NCBI GenBank assembly: GCA_016793165.1
Contig: JAEULA010000116.1
Coordinates: 1 to 64,000 of the forward strand
Reading direction: 5' to 3'
Length of the DNA stretch: 64,000 nt
Origin: Alphaproteobacteria bacterium
GTDB lineage: Bacteria; Pseudomonadota; Alphaproteobacteria; CACIAM-22H2
Shown one piece after another: positions 1 to 8,397 of this stretch. The notes below the pieces were generated by a model. It was not told the origin of the DNA. It did no database searches and worked only from the letters and a program-made list of their open reading frames with translations. Numbering within the stretch: position 1 is the stretch's first letter; each line of letters starts with the position of its first letter. Both the position numbers and the translations under genes were made by a program.

Positions 1-288
1 CGCCGCCTGGTTCATGCCGGGGACCGCGTCGTACTCCGCATAGGTGCCGAGGATCGGGCCCTGCGTGCCCCAGGTGGCGCAGAACGCGGTGGGCATCCCG
101 CCCGAACCCTCCTCGACCGCGAAGCCCTCGCGCCGCAGCCGCTCGACATACCAGGCGCAGGACCGGTACTCGCGCCAGGCGGGCTCGGCGAACTCCCAGA
201 TCGTCGTGTGGTCGCGCGAGAGTGCCGCCTCGTTCGCGCCGACCCAGGCGAGCGCCGTCGCCTGCGCCGCCGTCGGCTTCCTGTTCAC
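1..288 (-). CDS. M20 family amidohydrolase (AbgB-like), N-terminal part, cut by window edge
   Basis: Only the first 96 codons are present; the reading frame is open to base 1. The start is a GTG at 288, 13 bases after the stop of the upstream permease. The fragment begins with a helical segment and reaches the motif GTYAEYDAVPGMNQ, typical of AbgB-type M20 amidohydrolases (p-aminobenzoyl-glutamate or N-acyl amino acid hydrolases). M20 enzymes are cytoplasmic dinuclear zinc or manganese hydrolases; their metal ligands lie beyond the edge here. The position, last in an operon with two polyamine-type permeases, suggests that it hydrolyses an imported amide. The substrate is unknown. Confidence 0.75.
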   Translation of the reverse strand, partial: MNRKPTAAQATALAWVGANEAALSRDHTTIWEFAEPAWREYRSCAWYVERLRREGFAVEEGSGGMPTAFCATWGTQGPILGTYAEYDAVPGMNQAA

Positions 289-301
289 GTGGTGTCTCCC
301 T

Positions 302-1111
302 TCAGGTCGCCGGGCCCTGGCGCCGGGCGCGCAAAGCGAGCTCGGCCAGCAGCATGATCAGGGTCACGAAGATCAGGCCCACCGCGCATGCCGCGATGAC
401 CGGATCGAGGTTCTCGTTGATGTCGTCCCACATGCGGCGCGGCAGCGTGTAGATGCTGCGTCCGGCGATGAACAGCACGATCACGGTCTCGTCCCAGGAA
501 TGGATGAAGGCGAAGATCGCGCCGGACAGGATGCCCGGCATGATGTTCGGCACGATCACCCACCGCACGGTCTGCCACAGCGACGCACCGAGATTGCGCG
601 CGGCCTGCTCGAGCCTCGGGTCGAAGGTCGCGAGGCTCGCCGAGACGGTGATCACGACATACGGCAGGCCCGTGACGATGTGGGTCAGCGCGACGCCGAG
701 GAACGAATTGAGCAGCCCGAGATCGACGAACAGGCGGTAGACGCCGATCGCGTAGACGATCGACGGCACGACGAGCGGCAGCAGCATGAAGCTGCGCACC
801 CACTCCGAGGCGTTGCTCGCCAGCCGCCAGCAGCCGACGGCGCAGAGCGTGCCGACGGTCACGCAGGCGACGGTCGACACGACCGCCAGCGCCAGGGATT
901 GCCAGATCGAGCCGAGCCAGGCCGCGCTGGTCGACAGCTTCTCGAAGTGGCGGAACGAGATCGTCTCCTGCGGCAGGGACAGGAAGCGCTGGTCGGTCAC
1001 CGAGACGGGGAAGACCACCAGGATCGGCAGCACGAGGAACAGCAGCACGCACCAGGCGATCGCCAGGACGAGCGGGCGGGAAAGGCCGAGCCGGGCGCCG
1101 AGGCGTTCCAT
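302..1111 (-). CDS. ABC transporter permease, spermidine/putrescine (PotC) type
   Basis: A 269-residue inner-membrane permease of the binding-protein-dependent type, with about six hydrophobic segments. The segment with EQAARNLGASLWQTVRW is the EAA-type coupling loop that docks the ATPase. The ATG at 1111 overlaps the stop of the preceding permease by one base (TGATG), so translational coupling is likely. An open frame extends upstream to 1639, but that part lies inside the partner permease and is a shadow. PotC-class permeases import polyamines, opines, phosphonates or similar cations. No binding protein or ATPase for this pair is in view; they may lie beyond the left edge, after the amidohydrolase. 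Confidence 0.85.
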   Translation of the reverse strand: MERLGARLGLSRPLVLAIAWCVLLFLVLPILVVFPVSVTDQRFLSLPQETISFRHFEKLSTSAAWLGSIWQSLALAVVSTVACVTVGTLCAVGCWRLASNASEWVRSFMLLPLVVPSIVYAIGVYRLFVDLGLLNSFLGVALTHIVTGLPYVVITVSASLATFDPRLEQAARNLGASLWQTVRWVIVPNIMPGILSGAIFAFIHSWDETVIVLFIAGRSIYTLPRRMWDDINENLDPVIAACAVGLIFVTLIMLLAELALRARRQGPAT

Positions 1112-1968
1112 CAGCGCGCGCCGAACAGGTTCCGCAGGTCCACGATGCGCGACAGCGCCGCGAGCAGCAGCAGGACGCTGACCAGCAGCGTCGTGGCGAG
1201 CATCGCGCCCAGGCCCCAGCGGATCGTGTTGAGGATCTGCACGCCGATGTACTCCGAGACCATCAGCACACGGCCGCCGCCCAGGATCGCCGGGGTCACG
1301 TAGAAGCCGAGCGAGAAGATGAACACCAGCACGCCCGCACCGACGATGCCCGGCATGGACAGCGGCAGGAAGATCCTCGCGAAGGACTGCCAGGCGCCGG
1401 CGCCGAGCCCGCGCGCGGCCGCGATCAGCCGCAGGTCGATGCCGCGCATGTTCGCGTAGAGCGGCAGCACCGCGAACGGGATCATGTAGTGCACCATCCC
1501 GATCATCACGCCGATCTCGTTGCGCAGCAGGGGCAAGGGCTCGGCGATCAGGCCGAGAGCCTGCAGGCCGCCGTTGATCAGCCCGTTGGACCGCAGCAGC
1601 GTGACCCAGGCGAAGGCGCGCACGAGCACCGAGATCCACAGCGGCAGCAGCACGAAGAAGGTCAGCCAGCGCAGCTGACCCTCGCTCGCATGCACCATCG
1701 CGTAGGCGACGACGTAACCGAGCATCATGGTGATCGCCGTCGTCGTCACGCAGATGCGCGCGGTGACCCAGAGCACGCGCTGCACCGGCTCCGAAGTGAA
1801 CAGCCGTTCGTAGTTCGACAATCCCAGCTGCGGCTCGGCGAAGCTGATCCAGAGGACCTTGAACAGCGGATAGAGGTAGAACGCCGCCATCATCAGCACG
1901 GCCGGCGCGATCAGCAGCCAGTAGAACTGGCGCGTCGACAGGGCGCGCGACGCGACGACGGCGGTCAT
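1111..1968 (-). CDS. ABC transporter permease, spermidine/putrescine (PotB) type
   Basis: A 285-residue permease. The first transmembrane segment starts near residue 12, and the loop containing AAARGLGAGAWQSF is the EAA coupling motif. Its family partner is the next gene. The ATG at 1968 is preferred over an upstream start at 2148 because the extra 60 residues are Arg/Ala-rich and unlike any permease N-terminus. This is the first gene of the visible transcript: the sequence upstream is non-coding up to a divergent gene at 2304. An operon of this type usually starts with a binding protein, so this gene order is slightly unusual. Confidence 0.85.
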   Translation of the reverse strand: MTAVVASRALSTRQFYWLLIAPAVLMMAAFYLYPLFKVLWISFAEPQLGLSNYERLFTSEPVQRVLWVTARICVTTTAITMMLGYVVAYAMVHASEGQLRWLTFFVLLPLWISVLVRAFAWVTLLRSNGLINGGLQALGLIAEPLPLLRNEIGVMIGMVHYMIPFAVLPLYANMRGIDLRLIAAARGLGAGAWQSFARIFLPLSMPGIVGAGVLVFIFSLGFYVTPAILGGGRVLMVSEYIGVQILNTIRWGLGAMLATTLLVSVLLLLAALSRIVDLRNLFGAR

Positions 1969-2303
1969 GCGGGTCCGCCGGCGGCGGCGGACTGGGCCTC
2001 GGGCTTCATCGTCGCATCCTGCGGCACGACTCCCCGACGCAGCAAGCAGCAGGGTTGACGACGAGATCGCGCGCAGCTCCCCCGCTGCCGCCTCGACGAG
2101 GCCTCGCGTCGCGGCGGCAGGGATCGAGAACCGAGATGTCGGCAGCACTTACTTAATGCAATCGAGGTTAGGAGGGGTATCGTTCGACATCAGGAGCTTG
2201 TCGCGATGGCACGACCATTGCTGCTTGGAAGCCGGAGCGGGGCCCGGAACCCGACTCGCGCTGCAGTGCAGGCGACCCGCGCCCGACGCAAGGGACCCTC
2301 GCC
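1969..2303. other. divergent intergenic region, no gene
   Basis: These 335 bases separate the permease operon (minus) from a PEP-CTERM-like gene (plus), so promoters for both directions should lie here. The stretch around 2145-2175 is clearly more AT-rich than its surroundings and is the best place to look for them. A 14-codon minus-strand frame (MKPEAQSAAAGGPA) ends in a TGA that overlaps the permease ATG. It could be a leader peptide or chance. I see no tRNA, no long inverted repeat and no convincing -35/-10 pair. Confidence 0.5.
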
Positions 2304-3026
2304 ATGATGAAGCTGGCCTTCTTCTCTGCCGCCCTCGCCGTCACCGCGATGGCGATGCCGGCAGGTGCGACCGTCCTCGTCAACAGCGCAACGCAGGGCC
2401 TGTACAACAGCGGCCTCGGCGACTTCGCCGCCGACCCCTGGATGAACAACGCTGCGGTGAACGGCAACGGCGGAGCCGAGCGCATGTTCCCCGGCGCCAA
2501 TGTTTCGCAGGGCGACCCGGTCGCGAGCTTCGCGTCGGCACCGAATTTCTCGGGCGCCGGGGCGGGCATCACGTCCGCGTTGGGCGATTGGCTGACCACC
2601 CCGGGAGCGCCCGGCGGCAGCTGGACGGGCCTGCAGGCGATCCCCGCAAGTTGGACCGTCAATACCGAGACGGCGATCATCTACGTGCTGAACTCGTCGT
2701 TCGGCCTCGACGATGTCGTCGCCAGCATCGGCGTCGACAACGGCGTCTTCGTCTGGCTCGACGGCACCTACGTGTTCGGCGCGACCGCGCCGGGACGCGC
2801 GGTGGCAGGCGAATACATCGTCGGCCTCGGCGATCTCTCCGCCGGCACGCACTACTTGCAGTTCCTGCGCGCCGACCACGGCGGCGCCGCGGGCTGGAGC
2901 CTGTCGGTGACCGGCGACGTCCTGACCTCGGGCCCGGGCGGAGCGACCGATGTGCCGGCGCCCGCAACCCTGGCGACGCTCGGTGCAGCCCTCGCCGGCC
3001 TCGGCTTCGCGCGGCGCCGCCGCTGA
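2304..3026 (+). CDS. PEP-CTERM-like sorting-domain protein (VPAP variant), function unknown
   Basis: A 240-residue secreted protein. Residues 1-22 form a signal peptide ending near AGA. The body is rich in Gly, Ala, Asn and aromatic residues, with several beta-strand-like stretches and no enzyme motif. The last 24 residues are the diagnostic part: VPAPATL, then a Gly/Ala/Leu membrane segment, then the terminal cluster ARRRR. This is the tripartite layout of PEP-CTERM exosortase substrates, with VPAP in place of VPEP. By family knowledge such proteins are cut and transferred to the cell surface or to exopolysaccharide. No exosortase gene is in the window. Starts at 2304 and 2307 are both possible; GGGA lies upstream. 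Confidence 0.8.
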   Translation: MMKLAFFSAALAVTAMAMPAGATVLVNSATQGLYNSGLGDFAADPWMNNAAVNGNGGAERMFPGANVSQGDPVASFASAPNFSGAGAGITSALGDWLTTPGAPGGSWTGLQAIPASWTVNTETAIIYVLNSSFGLDDVVASIGVDNGVFVWLDGTYVFGATAPGRAVAGEYIVGLGDLSAGTHYLQFLRADHGGAAGWSLSVTGDVLTSGPGGATDVPAPATLATLGAALAGLGFARRRR

Positions 3027-3201
3027 TTCGCCCCCATCCGGCGCCACGGGTATCCGGCAGCCCCGCAAGGTCGCCCGTCCCCGCCGACCTGTCGCCCGCG
3101 CCTTCGCCGAGCGCGATCCGCTCGCCTCCAGCCGACGAGATCGGCGATGCTCGCGCCAGGCAGCGCCGGTGGACGGCGCGCGGGCGGGGGAGTGTCGATC
3201 C

Positions 3202-4311
3202 ATGGCAAGCGTCGAATCGTATTTTTCGCAGAGCTACGCCGAGGCGCGTGAGAAGTTCCTCGCGGCGCTCGAGGCCGGCGGCGGCGTGCTGCTGGAGAGC
3301 TGCGAGAATCCGAACAAGGGTCCCGACGGCGGCCGGCTGTTCACGGATGTCGGACGGATCGGTCCCGGCGACGCGCGCAAGATCCTCGTCCTCGTCTCGT
3401 CGACTCACGGGATCGAGGGCTACTGCGGTTCGGGCTGCCAGGTCGGCTGGCTTCAGCGCAAGCACTACTGGCGCGATGCGACGCCCGACGTCGCCGTCTA
3501 TCTCGTCCACGCGGTCAACCCGCACGGCTTCGCCTGGGGCCGGCGCGTCACCGAGGAGAACGTCGATCTCAACCGCAACTTCGTGGACTTCGCCGCGCCG
3601 CTGCCGAGCAATCCGGATTACGAGGCGCTCGCCGCGCATGTGAATCCGCGGGAGTGGTCCGACGCTGCGATCGAGGCCGCCGACCTCGCGATCGCCCGCC
3701 ACTACAACCTGCCCAATGCCGATTTCCTGCCGCGCGCCATCCATGGCGGCCAATACGTCAACGACAAGGGGACCTACTTCGGCGGCTTCGCGCCGACCTG
3801 GGCGCGGCGGAATTTCGAGGCGATCGTCGCGCGCCACTTCGTGCGCGCGACCGACCTCTGCGTGATCGACTACCACACAGGCCTGGGACCGCTCGGTCAC
3901 GGCGACATCATCTTCGGCAACTCGCCGGCGATGGGTCGCGCCCGCGACTGGTTCGACCACGTGACGCCGACCGAGGAGGACATCGAGGCGGCCAAGCGCA
4001 AGGCCGGCGGCCACACGGCCAATTCGATTCCGGGCACGCTGTCGCGCCATCTGCTCAAGCTGCTCCCCCAGGCGCGGCTGACCGCAGGCGGGCTCGAATA
4101 CGGCACGCACGACGTGCGCAACGTGCTGAAGTCGATTCGCGCCGACAACTGGCTGTGGGCCCACGGCGATCCGCACGGCGCGCAGGGCCGCGAGATCCGC
4201 GCCTTCATCCGCGAGATGTTCTATCCGTCGGTCCCGGAGTGGAAGATCATGGTCACGTCGCGGTCCAACGACATCATCCGCATGGCCCTCGCGGGCCTCG
4301 CTCGGGCGTGA
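3202..4311 (+). CDS. DUF2817 family protein, M14 carboxypeptidase-like
   Basis: A 369-residue cytoplasmic protein of the DUF2817 family, which has the zinc carboxypeptidase (M14) fold. Visible active-site elements are HGIE (H69, E72) as zinc ligands, the DLNRNF motif near 122-127 that binds substrate in M14 enzymes, H225 in DYHTG as third zinc ligand, and E299 in GGLEYGTHD as catalytic glutamate. The likely activity is hydrolysis of a C-terminal or amide bond in a small peptide or conjugate; no substrate is established. The ATG at 3202 gives the family's usual length; an open frame continues upstream to 2950 but has shadow-like composition. It appears to be a single-gene unit. Confidence 0.8.
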   Translation: MASVESYFSQSYAEAREKFLAALEAGGGVLLESCENPNKGPDGGRLFTDVGRIGPGDARKILVLVSSTHGIEGYCGSGCQVGWLQRKHYWRDATPDVAVYLVHAVNPHGFAWGRRVTEENVDLNRNFVDFAAPLPSNPDYEALAAHVNPREWSDAAIEAADLAIARHYNLPNADFLPRAIHGGQYVNDKGTYFGGFAPTWARRNFEAIVARHFVRATDLCVIDYHTGLGPLGHGDIIFGNSPAMGRARDWFDHVTPTEEDIEAAKRKAGGHTANSIPGTLSRHLLKLLPQARLTAGGLEYGTHDVRNVLKSIRADNWLWAHGDPHGAQGREIRAFIREMFYPSVPEWKIMVTSRSNDIIRMALAGLARA

Positions 4312-4662
4312 AGCGGCCCGGCGTTCGCAATCGCCATCGCGCCCCGCCCCGGCGACCGCAAGACCACGAAGGGAAAGCGATCACGCCCGGAACGCTCCGG
4401 TCGTCCCATCGCCGCCGCACCGCATTCCTGCTCGCAGCCGAAGCCGCGACCAGGGCCCGCCGGCGCGAACCGCGCGCCTTCCACCCTTTGCTCCGGGTGC
4501 GGCGAATTGTCCGTTTCCACCGCGTGCCTGCGCTCGCCGGGCAGCTCGGTCGTTACCAGCTGTAGCTCGACGCTACAGCCGCGACACACAACGGCCCGAT
4601 CCTCGCGGTAGAACGCGTCGTCGCAGTCGGCAGATGCCGGCGACATTCGAGGAGCCCGCTGC
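4312..4662. other. intergenic region with one short inverted repeat
   Basis: These 351 bases separate the DUF2817 gene from the PepSY gene. No reading frame here has protein-like composition. The one clear element is an 8-base perfect inverted repeat, GCTGTAGC-TCGAC-GCTACAGC, at 4559-4579, 83 bases before the next start codon (listed separately). I see nothing else. Confidence 0.5.
4559..4579. promoter_or_regulatory. 8-bp perfect inverted repeat upstream of the PepSY gene
   Basis: GCTGTAGC and GCTACAGC are separated by TCGAC. The arms are AT-richer than the surroundings and no T-run follows, so an operator is more likely than a terminator. PepSY membrane proteins of this type are often iron-regulated, but the sequence does not look like a Fur or Irr box. 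The role is inferred only from position. Confidence 0.3.
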
Positions 4663-5583
4663 ATGAACAAGGCCCTGCTGTTCCGGCTGCACCGCTGGAC
4701 CACGCTGCTTTTCGCGCTGCCGCTCGCGGCTCTCATCGTCACCGGCCTGATCCTGTCGGTCGAGCCGCTCGTGGTGACGGGCGCGACGGGGCCCGGAGTG
4801 CTCGACGGGGCGCGCATCACGGGAATCCTCGCACAGCAGGATCCCGAGGGCCGGGCGCGCGGGATCATGCTGCGTCGCTACGCCGACGAGATGGTGATCA
4901 CCGGCCTGCCGGGCGGGGCGCGCATCGTCGCCCTTTCCACGGGCGAGCGGCGCGACGGCGCAGGCGCGTTGCCGGCGCTGTTCGGAACCTCGCGCTCGGT
5001 CCACGAGCATCTCGTCCAGGGCCTCGACTGGCTGGTCGTGCCGTCGACCGTCGCGATGCTCGTGCTGATCGGGCTGGGGCTCGCGATGGGGCTGCCGACG
5101 CTGCGCAACACGGTCGGCGGCTGGCACAAGGCGACCGGCTGGTTCCTGATGCCGCTGCTGATCGCGAGCCCGCTCACCGGGCTCATGCTCGCCTGGAACA
5201 TCACCTTCGCGGATGTCGGCGGGACGCCCGCTGCCGTGGGCGCTGCCGGCCGCGTGTCGATCGCGCAAGCCGCCGCCGCCGTCGCGGCCGTGCACGACGA
5301 GAAGAACCTGCTGTGGATCCGCAGCCGCGGGAACACGCCGATCGCCCGGGTGATCGTCGACGGCGAGTACCGCGTCTTCGCGGTGACCGGCGCCGGGCTG
5401 CAGCCGCAGCCGCGGAACTGGCCGCGCCTCATCCACGAGGGGGTGTGGGGCGGCGCGCTTCCCGCGCTGCTGAACGTGGCCGTCTCGATCGCCTTCGCGG
5501 GCCTGCTCGGCACCGGGCTTTTCATGTGGGCGCGGCGCAAGCTTCGCCGCCGGTCGCGCGCGACGATCCCGCGTCCCGCCTGA
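4663..5583 (+). CDS. PepSY-associated transmembrane protein
   Basis: A 306-residue inner-membrane protein. It begins with LFRLHRWTTLLF, the typical start of PepSY_TM proteins, with the first membrane segment at about 13-34. A periplasmic PepSY-like portion follows, then two membrane segments near 122-175. A second extracytoplasmic part and a final membrane segment (about 274-292) end in a basic tail. Family members include ferric-reductase-like and siderophore-associated proteins; conserved His residues near the membrane segments (H11, H119, H150) could bind heme. An AGGAG lies just upstream of the ATG. It seems to be transcribed alone; the following gene begins 79 bases later. Confidence 0.75.
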   Translation: MNKALLFRLHRWTTLLFALPLAALIVTGLILSVEPLVVTGATGPGVLDGARITGILAQQDPEGRARGIMLRRYADEMVITGLPGGARIVALSTGERRDGAGALPALFGTSRSVHEHLVQGLDWLVVPSTVAMLVLIGLGLAMGLPTLRNTVGGWHKATGWFLMPLLIASPLTGLMLAWNITFADVGGTPAAVGAAGRVSIAQAAAAVAAVHDEKNLLWIRSRGNTPIARVIVDGEYRVFAVTGAGLQPQPRNWPRLIHEGVWGGALPALLNVAVSIAFAGLLGTGLFMWARRKLRRRSRATIPRPA

Positions 5584-5662
5584 CGCGACCGCCGCCGGTC
5601 CGCTCGCATTCCGCGCCGGAATTCGACACCATTGCGGGCGCATCAGACGGAGGGGAACGGCA

Positions 5663-6790
5663 ATGGCAGGCGGAAAGCTCGGCGTCGGCGTGTTCGGCGC
5701 GCATACCTGGGCCGAGAAGGCGCACCTGCCCGGCTACGCCGCCGATCCGCGCGTCGACCTCGTCGCGATCTGCGACGTCGTGCCCGAGCGCGCGCAGGCG
5801 ATGGCGCGGAAGTTCGGCGCCCGGCGCGTCTACACCGACCCCAAGGCGTTGCTCGCCGACGGCGAGATCCGGATGGTCGATGTCTGCACGCCGACCGACA
5901 CGCATCTCGACCTCGCGCTCGCGGCGATCGCGGCGGGCAAGCACGTGCTGTGCGAGAAGCCGATCGCGCGCGACGCACGCGACGCCTTCCGCATGGCCCG
6001 CGCGGCGGAGGCGGCGAAGCTGCGCACGAAGGTCGGGTTCACCTTCCGCTATTCGCCGGCGCTGCGGCGCATCCGCGCCTGGATCGAGGACGGCACGATC
6101 GGCGACGTCTTCCATGTCCACGGGCTCGAGCAGAACAGCCAGTTCCTCGATCCGATGTTCCCGCTGCGACAGGTGCCCGCCGGCGTCGACTTCAAGGCGA
6201 AGCACCCGATCCCGCAGTCGATCGTCGGATACGGGTCGCATCTCGTCGACCTGATGCGCTGGATGGGCGGCGAGTTCGCCGCCGTCGCCGCGACGATGCG
6301 CAACTACGTGCCCGAGCGCGTGGTGCGCGGCTATCCGGGCATGCAGCGCATCAACGTCGACGACGGAACGGTGGCCCTGGTCGAGTTCGCGTCGGGCGCG
6401 CAGGGCATGCTGCAGACATCGATCGTCGCGGTCGGCAACTATCCCGGGATCGAGATCCGCGTCTACGGCTCGAAGGCCGCGGCGGTCGGGCGCCTCGTGA
6501 CCGAGCGCGGTATCGCCGAGACCCTTCATTTCGCGCGCGCGGACGCGGTCGAATTCGAGCCCGTGGCGCTGCCCGACTCCGACTTCCCGCCGGGCACGAG
6601 CCTGCGCACGGAGTGGCGCGAGCTCTACTACCGCAACCTCATCCGTCTCTGGGTCAGCGAGCTGCTCGACGACCGCCCTCCCGAAGGCGACTTCCGCGAC
6701 GGTGCCCGCAGCCAGGAGATCGTCGATGCCTGCGTGCTCGCCCATGTCGAGCGGCGCTGGGTCGACTTCCCGCTCTACCGCGACGTCTGA
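5663..6790 (+). CDS. Gfo/Idh/MocA family NAD(P)-dependent oxidoreductase
   Basis: A 375-residue cytoplasmic dehydrogenase. Residues 1-125 form a Rossmann domain with the GVGVFGAHTWAEKAHLPGY nucleotide-binding turn and the family hallmark CEKP at 97-100. The remainder is the C-terminal alpha/beta domain with GYGSHLVDLMRW. The family oxidises or reduces sugars, inositols or related polyols; the substrate cannot be read from sequence. An AGACGGAGGGGAA ribosome site precedes the ATG. The DUF885 gene follows only four bases after the stop, so the two are probably co-transcribed. Confidence 0.85.
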   Translation: MAGGKLGVGVFGAHTWAEKAHLPGYAADPRVDLVAICDVVPERAQAMARKFGARRVYTDPKALLADGEIRMVDVCTPTDTHLDLALAAIAAGKHVLCEKPIARDARDAFRMARAAEAAKLRTKVGFTFRYSPALRRIRAWIEDGTIGDVFHVHGLEQNSQFLDPMFPLRQVPAGVDFKAKHPIPQSIVGYGSHLVDLMRWMGGEFAAVAATMRNYVPERVVRGYPGMQRINVDDGTVALVEFASGAQGMLQTSIVAVGNYPGIEIRVYGSKAAAVGRLVTERGIAETLHFARADAVEFEPVALPDSDFPPGTSLRTEWRELYYRNLIRLWVSELLDDRPPEGDFRDGARSQEIVDACVLAHVERRWVDFPLYRDV

Positions 6791-6794
6791 GCCG

Positions 6795-8396
6795 ATGGCG
6801 ATCGAGGCTCTCGTCGACCGCTTCCTGGCGCACCACGCGACGTTCTTCCCCGTCGACGCGACGTTCATGGGGCTCGCCGGGGCAAACGAGCGCCTTCCGC
6901 CGGCGGATCCGGAAGCCGCATCGCGCGAGGCCGCCGCGCTCGATGCGCTGCGCCGCGAGTTCGACGCCGCGGCGATCGCGGACTCGGCGGGCAGGCACCC
7001 GGCGCGCGCGAACTCGGCGGGCGCGAGGCTCGACGCGCGGATGCTGCGCGGCGCCCTGATCCACGCGCGCGCCGCGCTCGAGCATCGGCCGCGGTTCGGC
7101 CAGCCGAGCTGGTACACCGGCGAGGCCGCCTTTGGGCTGATCTCGCTGCTGCTGCCTTCGGCGCCGCCCGACGCCGCCGCGGGCCTGCACGCGCGCCTTG
7201 CGGCGATTCCGGCCTTCCTCGATGCCGGTCGGCGAAATCTCGCGGGCAAGGCGGTGCCGCCCGATTGGTGCGAGCGCGCACGCCGCGAGGCCGCGGCGGT
7301 CCAGCGGCTGCTGGCGCAGGGACTGCCGCACCATCCGCTCTGGCGCGACAGCCTGGCGACCGCCCGCGATCGCGCCGCGGCGGCGCTGGCGTCGTTCGCC
7401 GCGTCGCTCGCCGGCCTGCCCCCTGCCGATCCCGCCTGCGGCCGCGATTATCTGGCCCTGCTGATGCGCGAGGTGCACGGCCTGCCCTGGACGCCGGAGG
7501 AGGCGGTCGCGCTCGCCGAGGACGCTTTCGCGCGCCTGGAGGGCGATCTCGAGCGGCGCGCCGCGGAGATCGATCCCGCGCGTGACTGGCGCGCGCAGCT
7601 GGCCGCGCTCGCCACGGAGACCCGGGAGGCCGACGTCCTGCCGCGCGCCTATGGCCACTGGCACGACCGCGCGCTGACCGATGCGACCGGCCTCGTGACG
7701 CCGGCCGACGACTACTCGCTGACCTTCGCGCCGCTGCCCGCCTGGGCGCAGGCGATCGCGGGCGATCTGTACTTCCTCTCCTACCGCTCGCCGCCGGCGC
7801 TCGACGCGCGCATGGGCAGCGTCTACTGGACAGCGCCCGCGGCGCAGAGCGTCGTCGCGATCAAGCAGACGCACGCGACGCATCACGGCTCGGTCGGCCA
7901 TCACACCCAGAACGCGCGGGCACGCTGCGCGCCGTCGCGGCTGGCCCGGCTCGCCGGCACCGATTGCGCAGCGGGCATCGCCTTCCTCGGCGCCGGTACC
8001 ATGGTCGAGGGCTGGGCCTGCTACGCGACCGAGCTGCTCGCCGAGATCGACGATTACTACGCGCCGGCGGAGACGCTGGCCCTGATCCAGGGCGACCGGC
8101 GCAATGCCGCCTCGGTGATCGCCGACATCCGCCTGCACACCGGCGAGTGGTCGCTGGAGCGGATGCGCGCCTTCTACCGCGACGAGGCCGGGTTCCCGGC
8201 GGCGCGCATCTGGGGCGAGACCACGCGCAACTCGCTGCTTCCCGCAACGCGGCTGATGTATTTCCTGGGCACCGAGCAGATCAAGGCGCTGCGCCGCCGG
8301 ACGCGGCTGCCGCTGCGCAATTTCCACGACGCGCTGATCGGCTGCGGCCACGTCCCCGTCGCCTGGGCGGCCGAGGAGATCGAGCGGGCCGCCTGA
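6795..8396 (+). CDS. DUF885 family protein (putative metallohydrolase) with variant metal motif
   Basis: A 533-residue protein matching DUF885 in length and in the late motif MVEGWACYATELLAE (E405 within it). DUF885 proteins resemble gluzincin-type peptidases and normally carry an HExxxGHH-like motif. Here the matching segment is HHGSVGHH at 363-370, so the motif glutamate is replaced by His. Activity is therefore uncertain, though E405 and several His residues could still bind metal. No signal peptide is seen. The start at 6795 lies four bases after the preceding dehydrogenase, and the gene ends one base from the convergent ugpE-like stop, leaving no room for a separate terminator. Confidence 0.75.
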   Translation: MAIEALVDRFLAHHATFFPVDATFMGLAGANERLPPADPEAASREAAALDALRREFDAAAIADSAGRHPARANSAGARLDARMLRGALIHARAALEHRPRFGQPSWYTGEAAFGLISLLLPSAPPDAAAGLHARLAAIPAFLDAGRRNLAGKAVPPDWCERARREAAAVQRLLAQGLPHHPLWRDSLATARDRAAAALASFAASLAGLPPADPACGRDYLALLMREVHGLPWTPEEAVALAEDAFARLEGDLERRAAEIDPARDWRAQLAALATETREADVLPRAYGHWHDRALTDATGLVTPADDYSLTFAPLPAWAQAIAGDLYFLSYRSPPALDARMGSVYWTAPAAQSVVAIKQTHATHHGSVGHHTQNARARCAPSRLARLAGTDCAAGIAFLGAGTMVEGWACYATELLAEIDDYYAPAETLALIQGDRRNAASVIADIRLHTGEWSLERMRAFYRDEAGFPAARIWGETTRNSLLPATRLMYFLGTEQIKALRRRTRLPLRNFHDALIGCGHVPVAWAAEEIERAA

Positions 8397-8397
8397 G

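Noticed and set aside
1965..2007. A 14-codon leader-like frame (MKPEAQSAAAGGPA) before the PotB-like permease
   Set aside because: The overlapping stop/start is suggestive, but there is no clear ribosome site and no conservation can be checked; such short frames are common by chance in GC-rich DNA.
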